A DNA stretch of 60,317 nt from Bacteroidales bacterium UBA2714 (GCA_002354035.1 DEKU01000013.1:1-60317); one strand, 5' to 3'; positions 34,847-44,467 are shown, numbered from the stretch's first letter. The notes: generated by a model from the letters alone, not told the origin. Numbers and translations are program-made.

Positions 34847-35165
34847 ATCACTATACATATTAATAAATTACAAGTCATGTGCAGGGTCGGTTTCCACGGG
34901 CTGGACATCCCGCCAGCGGCCTCCCCTCTTCTCTACACCCCTTTAGGTGCACCGGCAGGGCAAATCTTAACATGACCTCATTACCTTTCGTAAAGCCAAC
35001 GGGACAGAACTGCCATTCACCCCAAACCTGCCTCCCAAAGCCCTCCAACGGCCTTTCTGCGACACAACGCAAATCCTCTGCCCCGACACGAGCAAAGACT
35101 ATGCCCTGCCAAACCGCTGCGGACAAAAAAATGCCCCCTCTTTCGGTTGAGCCAAATAATATTCG
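34847..35165. other. Intergenic region without a supported gene
   Basis: About 320 bases separate the divergent T9SS cargo and the DUF4298 gene. I see no conserved frame, repeat or structured RNA. Only the promoter of the downstream gene at its right end is recognisable. Confidence 0.5.
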
Positions 35166-35173
35166 TATCTTTG
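35166..35173 (+). promoter_or_regulatory. -7 promoter box of the DUF4298 gene
   Basis: TATCTTTG followed by CA lies 23 bases before the ATG at 35197. Confidence 0.75.
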
Positions 35174-35196
35174 CAAAAAAATAAACGCCCCACACC

Positions 35197-35490
35197 ATGC
35201 AACGAATACGCGAAATGGAACAATGCCTGGACCGCGCCACGAAAGCCGTGGCCGACATGGAGAAAGCCCTCGCCGACTATCAGGCAGCCCTGCCCGACAT
35301 AGCCATGCTCAGTGCCTACCTCAACAGCGACGAGCGTCGGCGCGACCTGGCCGACGACGAGCGCGGCCTCCTCCCCCACGACCTGAAACGGGGCGTGCTG
35401 AGCGAGGACGGAATATGGAACCTCCTTGAACGGGACAACGTACTCCGCCAAGAGATACTGCAACTCCTCAACCAAAACACCAATGCCTGA
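35197..35490 (+). CDS. DUF4298 family small helical protein
   Basis: The 97-residue protein matches the DUF4298 pattern: an N-terminal coiled helix (RIREMEQCLDRATKAVADME), a YQAALPDIAMLSAYLNSDER block, and LPHDLKRGVLSEDGIWNLLE. It has no signal or membrane segment. Its function is unknown. A tight promoter lies upstream and a barrel protein 46 bases downstream. Confidence 0.8.
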   Translation: MQRIREMEQCLDRATKAVADMEKALADYQAALPDIAMLSAYLNSDERRRDLADDERGLLPHDLKRGVLSEDGIWNLLERDNVLRQEILQLLNQNTNA

Positions 35491-35536
35491 CATCGCCCGT
35501 CCCCGGCGCTGACATCCCCAAAACAACCCCATCGTC

Positions 35537-36268
35537 ATGAACATCAAACACACCCTCCCGCTCATCCTGATGCTGGCCCTGGCCACCCCCGCCATCGGCC
35601 AAGAGACACCCCTGCCCAGCCACCGCCTCACCCTGACAGGCTATGGCCTATACGATTTCCACTATGCCACCGGCGACATCGGCGGCGGCGCCCTGCAACT
35701 GGCGTGGCACGTGTCGCCCACCTTCAGCCTTGAAGCCGGAGCCGAATATGCCAGTTCCAACCGCATTGCCGCCAAACTGAGCGGTGAGGCCACCCTCCTC
35801 ACCACCTCCCAAGGCCGGCGCCTCACGCTCCGAAACAGCTACCTTTGGCGCCATTTCCCCCAGCTGGACCTCCAAGAGTTTACCGGAGCCCTGCAAGTGG
35901 GCTGGCACGCCCGCCACATCCAGCTCCATCTCGGCCTCTGCAACCGCTACACCGCCGCCCTCATCCAGCGCTCCGACGGCGGCCGCGGCACCGTGTTCGA
36001 ACCCATGAACGTGATGTTTGCCGCCGAAGGATGGTGGCACAACCTCCTCACCCCCCACGCCTGGAACATCGGGCTACGATGGAGCAACTACAACGACTTC
36101 ATCATTGAGCGTGTGGCCAACTGGTTCTTCAGCGCCAAGGCCCTCTACACCCTGCCCAAAGGAGCCGACCTCTATGCCGAAGTGGGCATCCACCCCGTCG
36201 GCTCGCTCAATCTCACCGCCTCCTACGACGGATGGTTCCTCCACCTCGGCGCCACCAAACAATTATAA
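35537..36268 (+). CDS. Beta-barrel-like outer-membrane protein, unknown
   Basis: The 243-residue protein has a signal peptide (LPLILMLALATPAIGQ) and strand-rich repeats with aromatic belts (LTLTGYGLYDFHYATGDI, LQLAWHVSPTFSLEAGAEYA, GWFLHLGATKQL at the end). It resembles small porin-like proteins of Bacteroidetes. No substrate or partner can be inferred from its neighbours. Confidence 0.65.
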   Translation: MNIKHTLPLILMLALATPAIGQETPLPSHRLTLTGYGLYDFHYATGDIGGGALQLAWHVSPTFSLEAGAEYASSNRIAAKLSGEATLLTTSQGRRLTLRNSYLWRHFPQLDLQEFTGALQVGWHARHIQLHLGLCNRYTAALIQRSDGGRGTVFEPMNVMFAAEGWWHNLLTPHAWNIGLRWSNYNDFIIERVANWFFSAKALYTLPKGADLYAEVGIHPVGSLNLTASYDGWFLHLGATKQL

Positions 36269-36335
36269 AGCATTGACCGATGTATAGATTATCGTTAGTA
36301 TATGGTCTGTAAATCAAAATAAACAAGCACTCAAC

Positions 36336-37199
36336 ATGAAACTACGTAATATTTTCATCATTGCCATATCCCTCACCTTGGGGTCGTGCGACCGCCTCGA
36401 CGTCAAAGGCATGTTCTTCTCCAGTGGCACCCACACCGAAGACCGCGTGGCCCAATGGCTGGCCTGGAACGAGCAACATCCCGCCACCGTCATAGCTGAT
36501 GCCCCCGACAGTTACAACATCTACGTATGCTCCGACATCCACCTGGAAGGCAACACCGACCGTGTGGAGCGTTTCCTCCGTGCCGAAGGGGACGACCCCG
36601 CAGGCCTCTTCAGCATCGTGAACGGCGACATAGCCAACGAGCCTGGCCCGCGACCCTTCCGCCAACTGGACAGTCTGCTGCGCACCCCTTCCGCGGCCGA
36701 CACCTGCTTCACCGCCATCGGCAACCACGACATATATTTCGACTGCCAGCAGTACTACCAGCAATATTTCCACACTTCCACCTACACCGTCGCCGTGAAA
36801 ACCCTGGGCGGAGCCACCGACCTCTTCATCTTCCTCGACAGTGGCAACGCCACCCACGGACGGCGCCAGCTGCAATGGCTGCGCGAGCTTCTCCAACACC
36901 GCGACGAATACCGCCACGTGGTGGTGGCCACCCACACTTGCCTTTTCCGCACCAGCTATAACTACAGCACCACCCCAGCGGCCAACCTGCCCGAGGAGGA
37001 GTACTACCAGCTGGTCGACCTCATGAGCCGCCACCAAGTGAGCCTTTTCCTCATGGGACATTTCCACCACAAAGAGGAGCACACCCTGGGCGGGGTGCCC
37101 TACGTGATGACCGACAACCTCAACGAAACGAAAGATACTCCCTCCTACCTCGTCGTAACCTGCGCCGACCAGGTCTCCTACCACTACGAAGAGCTTTGA
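36336..37199 (+). CDS. Calcineurin-like metallophosphoesterase lipoprotein
   Basis: The 287-residue protein has a lipoprotein signal (IAISLTLGSC, Cys18). The five metal-site blocks of the metallophosphoesterase fold follow in order: CSDIHLEG, VNGDIAN, IGNHDIYF, VVATHTCLF and LMGHFHHKE. It is therefore a periplasmic or surface-facing phosphodiesterase or phosphatase. The substrate is not predictable. Confidence 0.88.
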   Translation: MKLRNIFIIAISLTLGSCDRLDVKGMFFSSGTHTEDRVAQWLAWNEQHPATVIADAPDSYNIYVCSDIHLEGNTDRVERFLRAEGDDPAGLFSIVNGDIANEPGPRPFRQLDSLLRTPSAADTCFTAIGNHDIYFDCQQYYQQYFHTSTYTVAVKTLGGATDLFIFLDSGNATHGRRQLQWLRELLQHRDEYRHVVVATHTCLFRTSYNYSTTPAANLPEEEYYQLVDLMSRHQVSLFLMGHFHHKEEHTLGGVPYVMTDNLNETKDTPSYLVVTCADQVSYHYEEL

Positions 37200-37255
37200 G
37201 AATGTGTTAATTCGTTAATATATCAGTGGCTGGCGCGGTCAGAATACTAACACAT

Positions 37256-37651
37256 TCACAAATTCTGAATAGCCTCATACAGCTGCGGGAACCGCTTTGC
37301 CAGCGCCACAGGCCGTCCACCCTCCAGGAAACAATGCACACTCCGGGCCGTACACACCACCCGCTCGCCCACCCGCATCGTATAGGCAAACGTAATCTTC
37401 AGTGCGCTCATCTCTGCCAGATGCACCTCCACATCAATCACATCCTTAAATGTCGTGGAATGCTTATAACTGCACTGCACCTCCACCACCGGCGACACCA
37501 CCCCCTCCGCCTCCATGCGGTCAAAACCATAACCCAGCTGGTCCATCCAGTCCACCCGGGCCTCCTCCATGATGCGCACATAATTCGAATGGTGCGTAAT
37601 CCCCATCCGGTCGCACTCATAATACTTCACTTCATGCTGATAAGTTCTCAT
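37256..37651 (-). CDS. Acyl-CoA thioesterase, hot-dog fold (YbgC/FadM type)
   Basis: The 131-residue protein carries the 4-hydroxybenzoyl-CoA thioesterase-like signature YYECDRMGITHHSNYVRIMEE with the catalytic Asp. The central KHSTTFKDVIDVEVHL strand follows. It hydrolyses acyl-CoA or acyl-ACP thioesters. It is 11 bases downstream of the MATE gene on the same strand and is probably co-transcribed. Confidence 0.9.
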   Translation of the reverse strand: MRTYQHEVKYYECDRMGITHHSNYVRIMEEARVDWMDQLGYGFDRMEAEGVVSPVVEVQCSYKHSTTFKDVIDVEVHLAEMSALKITFAYTMRVGERVVCTARSVHCFLEGGRPVALAKRFPQLYEAIQNL

Positions 37652-37662
37652 ATCGATTGTCT

Positions 37663-38997
37663 CTAATAATTATATCTCTTGCGGTTGGTGGCGAGCAGCG
37701 TGACCGAGAGGCCGAGCGACAGCACTTCCGCCACCACCACCGAAAACCAAATGCTCCCTGCCCCAAACAAAGCCGGCAACACAAACACCGCCGCCGTCTC
37801 GAACACCAAGGCTCGCGCCGTGGACAGCACCGCCGACAGCACCCCGTTGTTCAGCGCCGTGAAGAAAGCCGACGCATAAAAGTTGAACCCCACCAGCAAA
37901 TACGATGCCCCATAGATCATGAACGCCCGACGCGTGAGGTCGAACAGCGCGGGGTCGTAGCCCACAAAAGCCTTGGTGAGCAGCCACGCCAGCAGCTCGA
38001 TGGCCACGGTGAGCACGATGCCCAGCGCCCCGATGATGCGGAGGCTGCGGCTGAAAACGTTGTGCAGCTCGTCGTGGTTGCGCGCCCCGTGGCAGAAACT
38101 CACAATGGGCGACGACCCCATCGTGTAGCCTAAAAAAACGGCGAAGAAGATAAACTGCACATACATAATCACACCGTAGGCCGAAACACCGTCCTGGCCT
38201 ATATATTTCATAAGCTGGTAGTTGTAGCACATCGACACAATCGAGCCCGACACATTGCCGAAAAACTCGCTCAGCCCATTGCTGCAAGCCTGCACCAATG
38301 CCCGCCAGTCCATCACCGGCACTACCAGCCTCAGCCGCGAGCTGTTGGGGCAGAGGAAATACACCAGCGGCAACAGCCCACCCGTCACCTGCGACGCAGC
38401 CGTGGCCCATGCCGCACCCTTCAGCCCCAGGCCGAGGACCACAATCAGCACAAAGTCCAGCACTATATTCATCAGCCCAGCCGCCACCGTCACCCACAGC
38501 CCCAGCTTGGGCCGCTCCGCCGTCACCATCAGCGACTGAAACATATACTGAAACACAAAGAAGGGCAACGCCAGCAAAATGATGCGGCCATACTGCACAC
38601 AATGGCCCACCATAGCCTCGTCGGCCCCCAGCCACACCGACACCCTCGGCAACAGCCCAATACCCGCAGCCCCGAACACCACGCCCACACACACTCCCGC
38701 CACCACCAGCAGCGAGAACACCCGCCTCGCCCTCCGCTCTTGCCCCTCGCCCAGCAGCTTGGCCACCAGCGCACTTCCGCCAGTGCCCAACATATAGCCT
38801 ATCACCCCCAGCACCATCAGGAACGGCATCACCAGATTGATGGCCGCAAAAGGAGTCTTGCCCACAAAATTGGACACAAACATCCCGTCCACAATGCTGT
38901 AGATGGAGGTGAAGACCATCATCACCATCGACGGCACGGTGAACCGCAACAGCTTGCGGTAGCCGAAATGCTCGGAAAGACTAATTGGTTGAGCCAT
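37663..38997 (-). CDS. MATE-family multidrug/solute efflux transporter
   Basis: The 444-residue membrane protein has 12 predicted helices in two related halves and the MATE N-terminal pattern (FTVPSMVMMVFTSIYSIVDGMFVSNFVG, here split over helix 1). AINLVMPFLMVLGVIGYMLG, GGSALVAKLLGEG and the second-half YNYQLMKYIG and GYTMGSSPIVSFCHGA segments follow. It exports organic cations or drugs in exchange for Na+ or H+. Substrate unknown. Confidence 0.9.
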   Translation of the reverse strand: MAQPISLSEHFGYRKLLRFTVPSMVMMVFTSIYSIVDGMFVSNFVGKTPFAAINLVMPFLMVLGVIGYMLGTGGSALVAKLLGEGQERRARRVFSLLVVAGVCVGVVFGAAGIGLLPRVSVWLGADEAMVGHCVQYGRIILLALPFFVFQYMFQSLMVTAERPKLGLWVTVAAGLMNIVLDFVLIVVLGLGLKGAAWATAASQVTGGLLPLVYFLCPNSSRLRLVVPVMDWRALVQACSNGLSEFFGNVSGSIVSMCYNYQLMKYIGQDGVSAYGVIMYVQFIFFAVFLGYTMGSSPIVSFCHGARNHDELHNVFSRSLRIIGALGIVLTVAIELLAWLLTKAFVGYDPALFDLTRRAFMIYGASYLLVGFNFYASAFFTALNNGVLSAVLSTARALVFETAAVFVLPALFGAGSIWFSVVVAEVLSLGLSVTLLATNRKRYNY

Positions 38998-39215
38998 ATA
39001 AAGAGAAAACGCACAACCAGCCCCTTTATTGTGCCACCCCCAAAGGCTTCATCACGAAAGGCAGCATGCCGGTGGAAAAAGGGGCTGAGCACCACCTGTA
39101 GAAACGAACCTACAACAAACCTTCGACAGAGCTACAGCGAAGCCTTTCCCCTAAAAAGTCTCTTTCCGCATTTTGTGTTTTCCTGAAATCGCTTGACAGC
39201 TTTTTGCAGGTTAAA

Positions 39216-39242
39216 CTGATTAGCTTATCAGATTAATCTGAT
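39216..39242. promoter_or_regulatory. Operator-like array of three inverted half-sites
   Basis: CTGAT, ATCAG and CTGAT occur with exact 6-base spacers. The last two form a perfect 16-base palindrome, ATCAGATTAATCTGAT. The spacing suits a dimeric regulator that could bind in two registers, such as a restriction-modification control protein. It is about 255 bases before the methyltransferase. No regulator gene is adjacent. Confidence 0.4.
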
Positions 39243-39378
39243 GCCGAACTGAATCACTTGACAGAGGTGATAACAATGGATAACGTCTTTCCCCAAACGT
39301 CAGAATCACCCTGACAATACACATCTCTCACCAAAGGAAACTGTTGGACTCCTACTCCCCCCAAAAAATAATTCTTCC

Positions 39379-39386
39379 TATCTTTG
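39379..39386 (+). promoter_or_regulatory. -7 promoter box of the methyltransferase operon
   Basis: TATCTTTG followed by GA lies about 110 bases before the methyltransferase start. No convincing -33 element is visible. Confidence 0.55.
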
Positions 39387-39496
39387 GACAACAGTGTTGC
39401 ACTTCGATGTTGAATCTACAAACTCATTTTTTCCATCAACCACACAATAATAACAGCGTGAAAACGTTTTCCAATCACTGGTTGACATAACATAAT

Positions 39497-40717
39497 ATGA
39501 GTAAGCCTACATGTATAGACCTATTCGCCGGATGTGGCGGATTATCCTTAGGATTGTATCTTGCAGGATGGCACGGCCTATTTGCTATCGAAAAGAATGC
39601 ATTTCCATTTGAGACACTGAGGCACAACCTAATTTACAATCAAAAACACTTCGATTGGCCTGAGTGGCTTCCGCAGACCAATCACGACATCAACGAGGTT
39701 CTTGAGAAATACCAAGACCAACTGAAAGCCCTGCGGGGCAAAGTGGATCTGGTTGCCGGAGGTCCTCCCTGCCAAGGGTTCTCTATGGCGGGCAAACGTG
39801 TCGAAGACGATGTCCGCAACCAATTGGTTTTCTCTTATATCAAGTTTATCGAATTGGTACGACCCCGAATGCTCCTCTTTGAGAATGTTAAAGGGTTCAC
39901 CTATGCCTTCGACAAAAAAAACGATAGCAATGCCGAGCCCTACTCTCACAAAGTGATTCGCGGTTTGCAGAGGTTAGGATATAACGTCAAACCTCATGTT
40001 TTCGACTTCTCCAACTACGGCATCCCCCAACGTCGCAAACGCTTCATATTAGTTGGTATTCTGGAAGGGTTAGGTTCCCCAGAAAACTTTGAACAGCTGC
40101 TATTAACCCATCGCGATACCTTCTTGAAAAACAAAGGGTTAAAGTCTACAACCACTCTACAGGAAGCCATATCAGACCTGCTACGCAGTAATGGGGAACA
40201 TCCCACTCCGGACCGAAAAAATTTCAATTCCGGGGTATATGGTAGAGGTAGGTTGAGTAACTATGAAAAGGCAATGCGTGGCGATTACCCTAAAACGCAC
40301 ACCATTCCCGATAGCCACAGCTTTGCCCATCATTCACCTGAAAAAACTGCATTATTCCAACACTTACTGGCCGAATACCACCCCAGAGGCAAACGTATTG
40401 ATGGCAAAGCACGTGAGGCTTGGGGCATCAAGCAGCGCGGTATAACGGTATTAGACCCCAATGCCGTTTCGCCAACTATAACAGGACAACCTGACGACTA
40501 CCTGCATTATGCAGAGCCCCGCATTATGACCGTCCGTGAGTGTGCCCGCATTCAGTCTTTCCCTGATTGGTATGAGATACGAGCGAAATACACTACGGGA
40601 GGAGATATGCGCAAATTTGAAGTGCCTCGTTACTCTCAAATAGGCAATGCCATACCACCGCTCTTTGCAGAGCAGGCCGGAATCGTTTTAAAGGAGATGT
40701 TGCAACATGAAAGATAA
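39497..40717 (+). CDS. DNA (cytosine-5)-methyltransferase
   Basis: The 406-residue enzyme transfers a methyl group to C5 of cytosine. Motif I is LFAGCGGLSLGLYLAGW, motif IV is GGPPCQGFSMAG with catalytic Cys92, and motif VI is LLFENVKGF. Motif VIII is YGIPQRRKRFILVG, and motifs IX and X are TVRECARIQSFPDWY and SQIGNAIPPLFAEQ. The target-recognition stretch is about residues 215-330 and its site cannot be read off. It is AT-rich against the GC-rich flanks. Its last 11 bases overlap the GHKL ATPase gene, so the methylase is bound into one unit with the signalling-like genes below. Confidence 0.95.
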   Translation: MSKPTCIDLFAGCGGLSLGLYLAGWHGLFAIEKNAFPFETLRHNLIYNQKHFDWPEWLPQTNHDINEVLEKYQDQLKALRGKVDLVAGGPPCQGFSMAGKRVEDDVRNQLVFSYIKFIELVRPRMLLFENVKGFTYAFDKKNDSNAEPYSHKVIRGLQRLGYNVKPHVFDFSNYGIPQRRKRFILVGILEGLGSPENFEQLLLTHRDTFLKNKGLKSTTTLQEAISDLLRSNGEHPTPDRKNFNSGVYGRGRLSNYEKAMRGDYPKTHTIPDSHSFAHHSPEKTALFQHLLAEYHPRGKRIDGKAREAWGIKQRGITVLDPNAVSPTITGQPDDYLHYAEPRIMTVRECARIQSFPDWYEIRAKYTTGGDMRKFEVPRYSQIGNAIPPLFAEQAGIVLKEMLQHER

Positions 40718-43067
40718 TTTACAATTCCGTGTAAGTGCTGAACTGAAAAACATTCTGGGTCGGGACCTAATAACGAGTCCCGATATTGCCATATTGGAGT
40801 TAGTCAAGAACTCTTACGACGCCCATGCCACCAAAGTGGAAATTACATTTAACGACGACTATATTGCCATAGCTGATAATGGAAAAGGAATGTCGAAAGA
40901 CGACTTAATCAACAAATGGCTTTTTGTCGCCTATTCAGCCAAGAGTGACGGAACAGAGGACAAGACTTATCGTAGTAAGTTTAAGCGTCACTATGCCGGT
41001 GCCAAAGGCATCGGTCGAATGTCCTGCGATCGGTTAGCTCGCTATCTCACCCTTACCACTCGGAGCGCGGAAGAAAACAAAACAGAGGTGCTTCATGTAG
41101 ATTGGGGTGTATTTGAAACCAACAAACAGGCTGAGTTTGACACGGTGGACATCCCTCATGAAACATTAGATACAATACCTCATTTCCCCCTAGGTTTTAA
41201 AACTGGTACGAGGTTGGAGTTTTCCGGATTACATTCTTTCTGGAGTCGAGATGACATCAAACACCTTCGAAAGTCTCTGGAGAAAATGATTAATCCTTTC
41301 TCTGGTACAGACGATAATTTCCAAATAGAGATATTTGCTCCACAAATGGAGTCAGAAGACTCTAAAATGAAATTTAAATATGACAAAGTGAATGGTGTGA
41401 TTGAGAATTCCATTGCCAATATCTTGAAAATCAAGACCACCCAGATTGAAAGTCGCATTCAAGGTGGAACCATTCACACTGTCTTGAAGGACAGAGGAAT
41501 CCTCATATATGAAATTGAAGAACCCAATAGCGAGTTCACTCAATTATTCACTGCCTCCGTTAGCCTATTTTTCCTAAATCGCGCAGCCAAGTATTCATTT
41601 ACTTCAATGATGGGTGTTCAGCCTGTCAGCTATGGAAATGTTTTCCTTTTCAGGAATGGTTTCCGGATCCTGCCGTATGGAGAATGGAATGATGACAGTT
41701 GGGGATTGAACCAACGTCAACAACAAGGATACAATCGTTTCCTTGGCACTCGTGATTTATTTGGCCGTGTAGACATTGAAACTGATGATGTCAACTTGAT
41801 AAAAGAGGTTTCAAGTCGTGACGGTGGTTTAATAGAAACAGAAGCATCCCGACAATTGATGGATTATTTTACTCTTATCCATAAGCGTCTCGAACGATAT
41901 GTAGTTGGTGTATTGTGGGGAGAAGGATTTGTTCGAAAAGATTATTTCGTCAATCAGAGTTCCGCACTCCAAGCAAGAGAACTACTTCAGGAGGTTGACA
42001 AGGATTCTGACTCGGCCAAACATTTATATTCAAATATCGGTAGTAAGGTCGACTTTTTGCAACTTATTAAATCTCTTGTTAATGACAAGTCTATAACCGT
42101 ATTACAATATAACGAGGACTTGGCCAATATTGTTGCTGCCCCTACAGATACCGAGGTGATTCAGGCACAAATGATTGATGATGTCCGTAAGTTGGCAGAG
42201 AAAACCAACGATCCTTATCTTCGGGATAGAATTGCGGAGTTTGAAAAGCACATGGAGGAGCTGCGTCGCCAAAAAGAGGAGGCAGAACGTAAAGAGAAGG
42301 CTGAGCGCAGTGCAAGAGAGCAGGCCGAACACAAAGTCACAGAAGAACGTAGGGCAAAAGAAGAGGCGGAAAAAGAAAGAGATATCCAAGTCCAGAAAAA
42401 CAAATACCTCTCCGCAACAAGAAATACGACAAAGGAAGTCCAAGATCTTATACACGTCATACTAATATCATCCACCAACTCAATGAGTTTAATGGATACT
42501 GCCAAAGTACAACTTTCTGACAACGACTTGACGGGATTAAGGACAACATTAGACAAGTTCGAATATCACATATCCAAAATTAACAAATTATCCAAGCTGA
42601 TAACAAAAGCCGACCTATCTCTTTTAGCTGAGTCTAATCTGGTGAATATTCAGAACTATATCAAGGAATACCTTACAAATTTCTCGAGTTCGTTTAAATT
42701 ACAATACCATTCGTCTATTCAAGAACCTCTGGATAAGAAATTATCCGTTTTGGATTTATCTATTATCTTGGATAATTTGATAAGTAATTCGAGGAAAGCA
42801 AATGCGACAGAATTGAGATTAGACTTTTCACGAGAGAATCGCACATATATTGTTGACTTTACTGACAACGGCGATGGTGTGGATTTGAGTCAGTTTACGC
42901 CACAAAGTATTTTTGAAGAAGGTGTCACTAATCGACGTGGTGGATCTGGAATAGGGTTAAGTACCATCAGAGACCGGATGAGGAAAGAACTAAATGGCGA
43001 CATTGAATTTTTGGGTAATGGCCTGCACTTTGCGACAGGTGCAACATTCCGTTTAACATTTGAATAA
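40707..43067 (+). CDS. Protein with two GHKL ATPase domains and a coiled coil
   Basis: This 786-residue protein begins with an Hsp90/MORC-like ATPase: ILELVKNSYDAHA (Asn35, Asp38), IADNGKGM (57-62) and AGAKGIGRM (97-105). It ends with a second, histidine-kinase-type ATPase: ILDNLISNSRKANAT as N-box, DNGDGVD as G1 and RRGGSGIGLSTIRDRM (743 on) as G2. Between them is a charged coiled coil (about 515-570), then DLIHVILISS, where His583 could be a phospho-acceptor. The receiver-like gene follows by a TAATG overlap. I infer a sensor that links the methylase to a phosphorelay. MORC-like ATPases in restriction systems are known, but this two-headed form is not one I recognise. Confidence 0.85.
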   Translation: MKDNLQFRVSAELKNILGRDLITSPDIAILELVKNSYDAHATKVEITFNDDYIAIADNGKGMSKDDLINKWLFVAYSAKSDGTEDKTYRSKFKRHYAGAKGIGRMSCDRLARYLTLTTRSAEENKTEVLHVDWGVFETNKQAEFDTVDIPHETLDTIPHFPLGFKTGTRLEFSGLHSFWSRDDIKHLRKSLEKMINPFSGTDDNFQIEIFAPQMESEDSKMKFKYDKVNGVIENSIANILKIKTTQIESRIQGGTIHTVLKDRGILIYEIEEPNSEFTQLFTASVSLFFLNRAAKYSFTSMMGVQPVSYGNVFLFRNGFRILPYGEWNDDSWGLNQRQQQGYNRFLGTRDLFGRVDIETDDVNLIKEVSSRDGGLIETEASRQLMDYFTLIHKRLERYVVGVLWGEGFVRKDYFVNQSSALQARELLQEVDKDSDSAKHLYSNIGSKVDFLQLIKSLVNDKSITVLQYNEDLANIVAAPTDTEVIQAQMIDDVRKLAEKTNDPYLRDRIAEFEKHMEELRRQKEEAERKEKAERSAREQAEHKVTEERRAKEEAEKERDIQVQKNKYLSATRNTTKEVQDLIHVILISSTNSMSLMDTAKVQLSDNDLTGLRTTLDKFEYHISKINKLSKLITKADLSLLAESNLVNIQNYIKEYLTNFSSSFKLQYHSSIQEPLDKKLSVLDLSIILDNLISNSRKANATELRLDFSRENRTYIVDFTDNGDGVDLSQFTPQSIFEEGVTNRRGGSGIGLSTIRDRMRKELNGDIEFLGNGLHFATGATFRLTFE

Positions 43068-43762
43068 TGCTTATGAAAGTAAGACGATGCATATTACTAA
43101 TTGATGATAAAGATCAGGAAGACGTTTCGAACAGCATCAAAATGCAGTTGCGAAACGATTTCGATTTGGAATTCATCTTGATCCGTACTGCCGCAAAGGC
43201 GTTGAAACAAGAAGCCTCCGAAGATTTGGATTTAGAGAAACTCAAAACTGTAATTAAGGAAAAGACAAGTAGGAAACACATCGATATTGCACTGACGGAC
43301 TTTGATTTGGAGAGTAGCAGTATAGATGGTTTGGGGATTGTTCGAATGGTACATGAAATACGACCCAATGTCAACTTTTTTATCTATTCAGGCAATTGGG
43401 ATAAAGTGATCAGAACGGCCATTGGAAAAGATTACCAAAAAGCTTCCATAGAGGAACTTGTAGATGGAATCAACCATCTTATTCATGATAATATCATCAA
43501 ATGTATTGGCAGAACTGACTATAAGGCCGACCTGATTGAATATCTACAGAAAAACAAGGGGGATTCTATTGAACATCGGCTGTCTACATTATTGCGGGCG
43601 CACGGCGAACTGAAGTTTGAATCATGCTTCCCAGAATTTAAGGGTATGTCCTTTAATAAAATTGCAGACATGATAGATGGTCATTCCGATGCTCGCACTG
43701 ATGAGTGGATAGAGACTATCTTAACACAGACAATTGCCTATCTTGTAACTGTGAACCAATGA
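43067..43762 (+). CDS. Receiver-like (response-regulator-like) protein
   Basis: The 231-residue protein opens with a receiver-domain pattern. The acidic pocket is ILLIDDKDQED (Asp13, Asp14), the likely phospho-acceptor is Asp78 in DIALTDFDLESSS, and FFIYSGN carries the conserved Ser. A Lys follows in GKDYQKA. Between beta-1 and the acceptor there is a longer insert than usual. The C-terminal 90 residues are helical and match no DNA-binding domain I know, so output may be by protein contact. It overlaps the ATPase gene by one base and the protease gene by four, which fits a kinase-receiver-effector chain. Confidence 0.72.
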   Translation: MLMKVRRCILLIDDKDQEDVSNSIKMQLRNDFDLEFILIRTAAKALKQEASEDLDLEKLKTVIKEKTSRKHIDIALTDFDLESSSIDGLGIVRMVHEIRPNVNFFIYSGNWDKVIRTAIGKDYQKASIEELVDGINHLIHDNIIKCIGRTDYKADLIEYLQKNKGDSIEHRLSTLLRAHGELKFESCFPEFKGMSFNKIADMIDGHSDARTDEWIETILTQTIAYLVTVNQ

Positions 43763-44400
43763 ATAAGATTGCCTGCATATATATACAAGAACGGGACGGA
43801 ACAACATCTTTCCTTGAACCAATAATAGAGCATATTAGAAATGTATTTGCTCCTGTTATTGTTGGTTATGACATTGATAGTGAAGACGACCCTCTCGAAA
43901 TCATATATCAAACAGCATCAAGTGCCGAGATTGTTTTTTTCATTGGTCACGGGACAAGTGACAAATTGTATGCGAGCACTACGGATAATTTGGCCCTTTA
44001 TTACAAGGATAACATAGCCCAACTTACGGGAAAAAGACTATTCCTTTTGTCTTGCAACTCAGTGGATTTCATAAAGAAACACCGCTTAATAAATGCTTTC
44101 GGATTTGGTATGCTGCCGACAAGTCTTGACGACGTTCGGAAATGGAAAGACTTGCACGGTATACATATAGAAGACTTCTCAAGTGACGATATAACCATCT
44201 ATAATAATTCCATCGTAGAAACCCTAAAAAAAGCCATTACAACAGACAGCATATATGACTTTTCGTTATTAAAAGAGAGAATCAAGTTTTATGCAAACGC
44301 TGAAATTGCCAAATACTTGATTTACCATAGAAACAATGCCAATTATCGCAATTTGACAGATTTAATATTTTATTTTCAAAAAGATATTGCAATTCAATAG
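43759..44400 (+). CDS. Small caspase/CHAT-like cysteine protease candidate
   Basis: The 213-residue protein from the ATG at 43759 carries a likely His-Cys dyad of the caspase/CHAT clan. His64 is in EIVFFIGHGTSDKLY and Cys99 in KRLFLLSCNSVDF, each at the end of a hydrophobic strand. The spacing of 35 residues and the GHG and SCN contexts fit CHAT-type enzymes. A helical C-terminal part follows. It is coupled to the receiver-like gene by an ATGA overlap. Proteases of this clan act as death effectors in several bacterial immune systems, so a suicide output is inferred. Without structural comparison the family call is moderate. Confidence 0.6.
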   Translation: MNKIACIYIQERDGTTSFLEPIIEHIRNVFAPVIVGYDIDSEDDPLEIIYQTASSAEIVFFIGHGTSDKLYASTTDNLALYYKDNIAQLTGKRLFLLSCNSVDFIKKHRLINAFGFGMLPTSLDDVRKWKDLHGIHIEDFSSDDITIYNNSIVETLKKAITTDSIYDFSLLKERIKFYANAEIAKYLIYHRNNANYRNLTDLIFYFQKDIAIQ

Positions 44401-44467
44401 ATGATATACATTCATAGACTTATTCGTGGGTTTCGGTGGGCCATCGGAAGAATTCTACCGAAAAAAA

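Larger units (their letters stand above)
38998..39496. other. 500-bp intergenic region at the left edge of the AT-rich module
   Basis: No protein gene is supported here. Base composition drops from GC-rich to AT-rich across this stretch, marking the left edge of the acquired module. It contains operator-like half-sites (39216-39242) and a promoter box (39379-39386), described separately. Confidence 0.5.

Noticed and set aside
43067..43762. Classical DNA-binding response regulator
   Set aside because: The receiver half is credible, but the C-terminal 90 residues show no winged-helix or LuxR-type helix-turn-helix pattern.
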